Below are positions 58,219 through 64,000 of a DNA stretch of 64,000 nt, piece after piece. The DNA comes from Telopea speciosissima. Lineage: Eukaryota > Streptophyta > Magnoliopsida > Proteales > Proteaceae. The stretch lies in NCBI RefSeq assembly GCF_018873765.1, contig NC_057916.1:29487501-29551500 (forward strand), written 5' to 3'. The notes beneath the pieces are model-generated. The model had not been told where the DNA came from. It searched no databases and was given only the letters and a program-made list of their open reading frames with translations. How positions within the stretch are numbered: the first letter of the stretch is position 1; every line of letters begins with the position of its first letter. Made by a program: the position numbers and the translations under genes.

Positions 58219-59440
58219 GGGTAATTTACACATATCCCCCCTGAGGTTTGACAAAAGGATAATTTTACCCCTCAGTTTTCAAAATTCTACGTACCCCCTG
58301 AGATTTGTAAACAGTAACAAATAAGCCCATTCTTTCGGTTCATGACTAACAGTGTTAAAAATAAAAGGTGAATTGACAAAATCACCCTTGCAAGAAAAAG
58401 GGAAAAAAAAAAAAAAAAAAACAAACCTGCAACTCATCTTCCCCAAATCGATTGGGGAAGATGAGTTGCAGGTATCCTTTGTAGGGAACACCATGGATGC
58501 CAAGATGAGTTGCCGAAAGAACACCTGAGAGAGAGACTGGTTAAGGAGAGTTACAGGAATGATAGAAGAGGGGAAAGGATGGAAGGACATGCTGATCATG
58601 AAGTTGAGATTAGGGTTTCGGATCGGTTGATAGAAGAGTTGCAGGTTAGATGGAGCTTAGATGAAAATCTCTGGTTCAATCTGGAAGGAAGAACATCCAT
58701 GACAACCTTGTACAAGTATAAATGCTGTCGGATTTGTCAATATCCTCATCCCAAAAGAATCGTCGACGTGGTGGCAAGGACGATGGGGAAGCAGCAGAAG
58801 CAAAATCGTCATCGCAATAGGATGCAGATCTAATGGAGGCATTCAAAGTGTTCGACGAGAACGACGACAGCATCATCTCAGCACAGGAATTGCAGATAGT
58901 CCTCAAGAAACTAGGGATGCCTGAAGGCCGAGACATCGGTCGAGTTGAGCGTATGATCTTCTCCGTTGACCGCAATCAGGATGGCCGCGTTGAATTCAAG
59001 GACATGATGCACAGCATCATGGTTCGTAGCTCTTGAATTACAAATGGATGAATTTAATGGTCTTCCGTCAATCGGAACTTACTTTCCTCTTCATTTTAAA
59101 TCTATTGGATCACAACTCTTGTTCCTTTCTTTAATTTCTTTGTTTTTCCCCCCATTTATCCATGAAATAAAAGATCTTTTTAAATTTATTCTAAACCTGC
59201 GACTCATCTTCCCCAATCGATTTGGGGAAGATGAGTTGCAGGTTTTTTTTTTTTTCCTTTTCTTGCAAGGGTAGTTTTGTCAGTTCACTTCTTAATTTTA
59301 ACACTGTTAGTCATAAATGGACAGAATGGGTTTATTTGTTACTGTTTGCAAACCTCAGGGGGGTATGCAAAATTTTTCAAAATTGGGAGATAAAATTATC
59401 CTTTCGTCAAACCTCAGGGGTGGAATATGTAAATTACCCC
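58219..59440. mobile_element. Pack-MULE-like element 2 (carries calmodulin-like fragment)
   Basis: The arms 58219-58473 and 59196-59440 are inverted repeats. They start gggtaatttacacatatccc, continue ctgaggtttgac, and end in a hairpin (cctgcaactcatcttcccc and its inverse) that is itself palindromic in each arm. The flanks CAAAAAAGA (58210-58218) and CAAAAAAAT (59441-59449) agree at 7 of 9, a weak target duplication in A-rich sequence. No transposase. The roughly 720 bp between the arms include an EF-hand gene piece. Confidence 0.78.
58722..59036 (+). pseudogene. Captured calmodulin-like (CML) EF-hand fragment
   Basis: The frame starts MLSDLSISSSQKNRRRGGKD, meets a stop (TAG, 58818-58820), then continues [20 protein letters not shown] and [12 protein letters not shown] to a stop at 59034-59036. 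The two EF-hand loops are recognisable as [12 protein letters not shown] and [12 protein letters not shown], and the first has Asp where a Gly is usual. The layout (Ser/Arg-rich linker before the last EF-hand pair) resembles plant CML45-47-type proteins, from memory. The first EF-hand pair is absent. The 67 codons after the stop begin with an ATG and could be read separately. Confidence 0.78.
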
Positions 59441-59559
59441 CAAAAAAATGATTGATTCACGCCAATCCAGACTGTTTCAGGCCGATTTGGATCGGATCCA
59501 GATGAAAATCAACCGACACTGACTGGATCCCGATTCCATTCTTTTAAACCCTGATTCAG

Positions 59560-60003
59560 CTTTTCGAGATCAAAGTTTCTTCAGGTTGCTTGTGTCATGT
59601 TAGAAAGGGGCAAAAAAAAAAAGGGAGTTAATATACTCAAGGAAGAATAAGGGCAGCAGATTAGTATGATATTTTATTCAACTCACTTGAGCATTTGCCC
59701 TTCAAAGAGCCATCACCTTGACAGTTCCAAATTTCATAGTCACACAAATAGAAACGCATTTATGGCAGCATCCTAGCTCCACCCTCTCACACTTTGTTAC
59801 ATGTAAGGAACTCCAAGGGGACCAACCCTAACATGGAAAAATTACAGCAACCATTGACAGTCCACTTGCCCCACAGATTATGCAAGTGAATCTAGCTTGA
59901 CACTTTCATCAATCCTAACCAACCGTCGTATGGTGCACAGTGAGCTATTGCACATTTTACTTCCACCAAGAAGATCATTACACTGAAGAGTCCTCAACAC
60001 TCG
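59560..60003 (-). other. Presumed 3' UTR and downstream flank of CDC5
   Basis: Follows the CDC5 stop on the minus strand with no competing ORF. A reverse AATAAA-like attttattca lies at 59672-59681 on the plus strand (gaataaaat on the minus strand), a plausible polyadenylation signal. Confidence 0.4.
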
Positions 60004-63000
60004 TCAATTTGCTGTTGCTTGTTCAGTATTGTTGAGAGTAGCCACAGTTTCGGCAGGCTTGTGATTGAGATCTCCCTCATCTGAACCAGATACCAAACCT
60101 TTACCATCCACAACATTTACACCAACTGCATCCATGGTTTCCTTTATTGTGCCACCATCTGAATTAACCACTGAATCTTCACTTCCAGGAACCAGCTTCA
60201 AATCCCCATTACCATCATTTGTCATCTCCTGAAAACCTTCATCTGGATTGAAAATAACACCATCTGTTTTCTCCGCTTCTGTAACAGCATTATGATCCTC
60301 TACTGGTGCCTCGGACTCCAGAGTACTACACTGAAGCTGAGGCATCATATGAACCCCCTCCTGTGAAACTTCAAAACTGTTACTGGAGCCATCAGCTATC
60401 TGATCAGATTGGCCATCCATCATCTTGGTCCCCTTTGCACCAATAGAACTTGAAAGAGCATCGCCATTGTCAATGGCTACTTCAACAGGGGTCGTATGGC
60501 TTTCGGACAAGACCCCACTTGGGTGGTAACCATCAGCACTAGAGAGTTGAGTATCAGTAGGAATAGGGGCTTCATTACTATTAGTCAGTACAACTGTTTT
60601 CTTCTCTTCCTCTGCAGCACCATGCATCACAGCAAAATCCATTCCTGTACCTGACTGCTGAACCCTATCAGTATCCTTTGGGCTTGGATGAATTGGTTGC
60701 TCTTGGGCAGCATCGATTTGATCATTAGGAGCTTCATCACGTTGTTGATGGTCAATGGACATAGGAGCTTCATTCACTTCCATGGAAGCTACAGGTTCAG
60801 CAGATTCAGTGCTTGACATCTCTGTTTGATCATTAGGAGCTTCATCACGTTGATGGTCAATGGACATAGGGGCTTCATTCACTTCCATGGAAGCTACAGG
60901 TTCAGCAGATTCATTGCTCGACATCTCTGTTTGATTTGTAACAGACTCCGCTAACTCAAGCGCACGATTCTTTGCTGCAATTTCTTCCTGCTTTTGTGCT
61001 TGTAGTCTGTACTCTTCTAGGAGCCTTTGGATCCTATTCCGCTCTGCTATCAGATTCCCATAGCGCTGCTGGAGAGTTTTCTCCAGCTCCTGCTGCTTCT
61101 TTACTTCCTCCAAAAGACTGTTGATCCTGTTTGCAGCCGCCAACTGTTCTTGCTTTTGTAAAGCTTGGAAGCATTCAAGTTCTGTACTAGCAGTGTCCAT
61201 CTGCTTATAGGTGGCCTCAATTTGGGACCAGAATTTTCCAGCCAGCGTCTGCTCATATAAAATAATACACAACCGCTCAAAAACCAATAAATTTTCAAAG
61301 CTTTTAATGAGACAACAAGACTTAAATTTATCGATTTCAATCAGGATTTAATAACAAATTATCAAGGGTAAATTTCACATATCTCCCCTGAGGTTTGACC
61401 TAATTACACTCACCCGTGAGGTTTGGAAAATTTCACTTACCTCCCCTGAGGTTCAAACTAAGTAACAAAAAAACCCAGTCCGTTAACTGGTGACTGAAAA
61501 CGCTAAAATTGTGTTTAATTGACCAAAATGCCCTCATCTTCCCCAAATAATCTTTTCTTCTTTTACAAATGTAGATACCCAATACCACCACCATCACCGC
61601 TGTGCAGCCCCATCCCACACCATCCTCTTCCTCATGCAATTCATTAATGGAAATCAATTAAATTGTAACGCAGTAAGAAAACACATGCTTTTGATGGTTC
61701 TTCTTGAAATCTCATTTTTGTGAATTTTTTTTAGGGTTTTGCTTGTGGGTTGGGGAGGAAACAATGGTTCAACCCTTACTGGTGGTGTCATTGCTAATCA
61801 GGAGTGAGTTTCTTGATTCTTGGTTCCCCACCCCCAATCTTCTTTTTTTTTATTTCTAATTTCTGATTTTGATTTGTTTAATGTACATGGGTAGGTAAGA
61901 TTTTGTGTGGGCTATTCTTGTTTCGTTCTGAATTTATAAATGTATAAATGATCTCAAAGAAATCTCTGGGGTACCAAAGACAGTACATCAAGCGAACTAT
62001 TTTGGGTCGCTCACCCAGGCCTCAACCATTCGAGTTGGTTCGTTTCATGGGGAAGAGATTTATGCTCCTTTCAAGAGCTTACTCCCCAATTCACTGCAAA
62101 TTCGCGATTGCTCCCCTCCCCTTTGATACTTTTGAGTTATTGTTATCTTCTACGCATAGGTTACTCATTTTGTTTTTTAGTTACACAGGTGCACCCTGAT
62201 GATATTGTTTTTGGGGGGTTGAGATATAAGCGACATGAACCTGGCGGATGCCATGGCCAGGGCTAAGGTCTTTGACATCGAATTGCAGAGGCAATTAAGG
62301 CCGTACATGGAATCCATGGTTCCACTTCCTGGAATTTACAACCCTGATTTCATAGCTGCCAATCAAAGCTTTGATCTCAGCTTACCTGCAGCCAACAGAG
62401 CAGGGGTTTTGGGGTTTGGTTCTGTTCTATTCAAGCTACACTCGATCAGTCTGCAGCCAACAGAGCAGAGATTTTGGGGTTTGGTTCTGTTCTATTCAAG
62501 CTACACTCGATCAGTCTTTGAAGCCCTTCTGGAAATAGATCTTGAAGATCTGCAATTTCTCTTTGAAACTGCTATCGGCAAGCTAACCCTAGGTCATTCT
62601 CCCTGGGGAAAGAGAAAGGAATTGAAGAGATGAAATTTTCCAAACCTCACGGCTTTGTGTAGTGATGATCGCACGGGGAAGAGGATGGTGTGGGATGGGG
62701 CTGCACGGCGGACCGGCGGTGATGGTGTTAATGGTGGGTGGCGGTGGTGGTGGTATTGGGTATCTACATTTATAAAAGAAGAGGATGATTTGGGGAAGAT
62801 GAGGACATTTTGGTCAATTAATTCACAATTAAAACGTTTTCAGTCACCAGTTAACGGACTGGGTTTTTTTGTTACTTAGTTTGAACCTCAGGGGAGGTAT
62901 GTGAAAGTTTCCAAACCTCACAGGTGAAAGTGTAGAGGCACGTGAAATTTACCACTTTTTTTTTTTTTTTTTTTTTTTTGGGTAGAAAAGTTTACCCAAT

Positions 63001-63493
63001 TATCAATGACCTGAATTTGAAAATGCCAAAAGGAATAGAGGAATAAGGATTTTCAGAGTTTACAAATGCTGGCAACAGAAGATAAGTTAATTCATTATGA
63101 TAAAATTCCAAATCGCATTAGTGAATGATAGGCATAAAATAATTCTAGGAGTTATAATGATGAATATGATGATAGTGATGGTAACAATTCAGCATGCATT
63201 CCTCACCATACCTGATGTCCATGAGTAAGAAGTTTTATCTTCTGCTCAAGGCGTTGTGCCTTCTTAGCCTCATCATCCATTCTTTTTTTGACATTCTCAA
63301 ACTCATTCTGCATTGCAGCAAGTTTCTCCATGTTTCCTGCAACACTGGAGAGACCATAAGCGTTACGTGTTGGGAAATACATGAGATCTTTGAGACACGT
63401 CTTGTGCGCTTCAACAAATTCATCGAAGGACTCATTCTCATGCCCCATCGCCACACGAAGAAACTGAACCTCTTCCTCTATCAATGAATCAGC
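60004..63493 (-). CDS. CDC5: CDC5 (cell division cycle 5-like MYB/spliceosome protein), last two exons
   Basis: The exon 63212-63493 (94 codons) starts [20 protein letters not shown] and includes [20 protein letters not shown]. After a 1963 bp intron, the exon 60004-61248 (414 codons plus stop) starts [20 protein letters not shown] and has a coiled coil ([20 protein letters not shown]... [20 protein letters not shown]). It ends in a long acidic, low-complexity tail. This is the C-terminal region of plant CDC5, a nuclear R2R3-type MYB protein of the Prp19/NineTeen and MOS4-associated complex, acting in splicing, cell cycle and immunity. The N-terminal MYB repeats lie beyond the right edge. A 105-108 bp in-frame duplication (60723-60830 and 60831-60935) repeats a segment containing [20 protein letters not shown]. 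The intron contains Pack-MULE-like element 3, with splice sites intact. Confidence 0.93.
61735..62366 (+). pseudogene. Captured myo-inositol-1-phosphate synthase (MIPS) fragment
   Basis: Three exon pieces of MIPS with introns between. About 61735-61803 reads [17 protein letters not shown] (the NAD-binding glycine-rich loop). About 61960-62092 reads [19 protein letters not shown] and [13 protein letters not shown]. 62189-62366 reads PDDIVFGG, a frameshift, then [20 protein letters not shown] and [24 protein letters not shown] makes inositol phosphate from glucose 6-phosphate. Only roughly a quarter of the protein is represented, frames are broken, and one donor site is altered, so it is non-functional. 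It is antisense to CDC5. Confidence 0.9.
62367..62640 (+). other. Second, unidentified captured sequence in Pack-MULE-like element 3
   Basis: Between the MIPS fragment and the right arm lies sequence not belonging to MIPS. A 65 bp unit starting ctgcagccaacagagcag is repeated at 62386-62450 and 62451-62515. It is followed by an open stretch ending LETAIGKL-like, then [11 protein letters not shown] and a stop. I do not recognise the source gene. Confidence 0.55.
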
Positions 63494-64000
63494 CTGCAAA
63501 AGGAATGAGAACAGTGAGAAGTGCTGTTCCTGAGGAGCAACTATACCAAATATGTTCATACAATATTATGGACAAGTTAGGTTCAGGCTAAAATCAAAGC
63601 CAACAATAAGTCCAAATCAGCCCAGCTGTATTTTTAGATCACAATAAAGGCCATAATGATCTAAACGCCATACGTTTAAACAGAAATCAAAACAACGCAC
63701 CCAAAACTACAACCAACAAAAATTACAACAAAACAACTAAGTGAAGGAGAGCCTGAACACCACTGATGCAGGCTTGTTTTAATGGAAATAAGCAGTGGGT
63801 TAGGTTATGCATGTGTTGAGCCATTGATCCAATGTGTTTTCACTGTAATGGGCCTATAATATAGGTAGAAGCCTACAAAATTAGTTAAGTGTCTTTATTT
63901 CTTTACACTAATTGTCATTAAGTGTTTTGGTAGGCTGGCCTAAGATTCGATAAGTCCAATCATGTTTTGAGTCAGTTTCCTTCATATTTATGTTACCTTA
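63494..64000 (-). other. CDC5 intron or upstream part running off the window
   Basis: No further CDC5 exon is evident between 63494 and the right edge, so this is taken as intron. No repeat with clear ends seen. Confidence 0.4.

Larger units (their letters stand above)
61366..62997. mobile_element. Pack-MULE-like element 3 in a CDC5 intron (carries MIPS fragment)
   Basis: The arms run from 61366 (gggtaaatttcacatatctc) to about 61630, and from about 62670 to 62997 in inverse. The right end has an extra tail with a T run (62957-62979) before the final tttaccc. A perfect 9 bp target duplication, AATTATCAA, stands at 61357-61365 and 62998-63006. Inner arm sequence (ccgttaactggtgactgaaa and its inverse) confirms pairing. 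The element carries myo-inositol-phosphate synthase exons plus unidentified sequence. It has no transposase. Confidence 0.92.

Overview
The window is nuclear DNA from a flowering plant, probably a woody dicot or magnoliid-type genome. The evidence is an ALOG/LSH gene, intron-rich genes with GT/AG borders, and L1- and RTE-type LINEs, Copia and Gypsy LTR pieces, tRNA-derived SINEs and many Mutator-type foldback elements. AT-rich spacers are long. I cannot name the species from sequence alone. Only about 5% of the window is convincing host coding sequence.

Layout. 1-10 kb: repeats only (two ~190 bp foldback MITEs, RTE and L1 LINE remnants, a four-unit ~350 bp tandem array, a 128 bp tandem duplication) and one weak candidate for a stranded 5' gene end near 3.67 kb. 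10.9-12.3 kb: an intact LSH/ALOG transcription factor gene on the minus strand. 12.4-22.6 kb: gene-free, with MITEs, LINE remnants and LTR-like debris. 22.7-33 kb and 41.8-54.2 kb: two diverged copies of one segment, each carrying a nine-exon L-threonine aldolase gene on the minus strand. The right copy has a complete 354-codon reading frame. The left copy has lost its ATG (now ATT) and altered two conserved motifs. Several insertions are private to one copy: a SINE in the left, and a solo LTR, a second SINE and a MITE in the right, which orders events after the duplication. 33-41 kb, between the copies: a truncated Copia element with an intact 179 bp LTR, and a Gypsy 3' end made of an antisense ORF plus a 3' LTR.

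54.9-63 kb is the most unusual part. Three separate elements with long terminal inverted repeats sit within 8.1 kb, and each carries pieces of a different host gene: an HD-Zip I homeobox gene, a calmodulin-like EF-hand gene, and a myo-inositol-1-phosphate synthase gene plus an unidentified second piece. Introns are retained in the first and third, so capture was from DNA. One element has a perfect 9 bp target-site duplication, one has 8/9 and one 7/9, as expected for Pack-MULEs. The third fills most of an intron of the CDC5 gene on the minus strand, whose last two exons lie here and whose 5' part runs off the right edge.

The genes do not form an operon or pathway. The working set is LSH (organ-boundary transcription factor), threonine aldolase (threonine to glycine plus acetaldehyde) and CDC5 (spliceosome-associated MYB protein).
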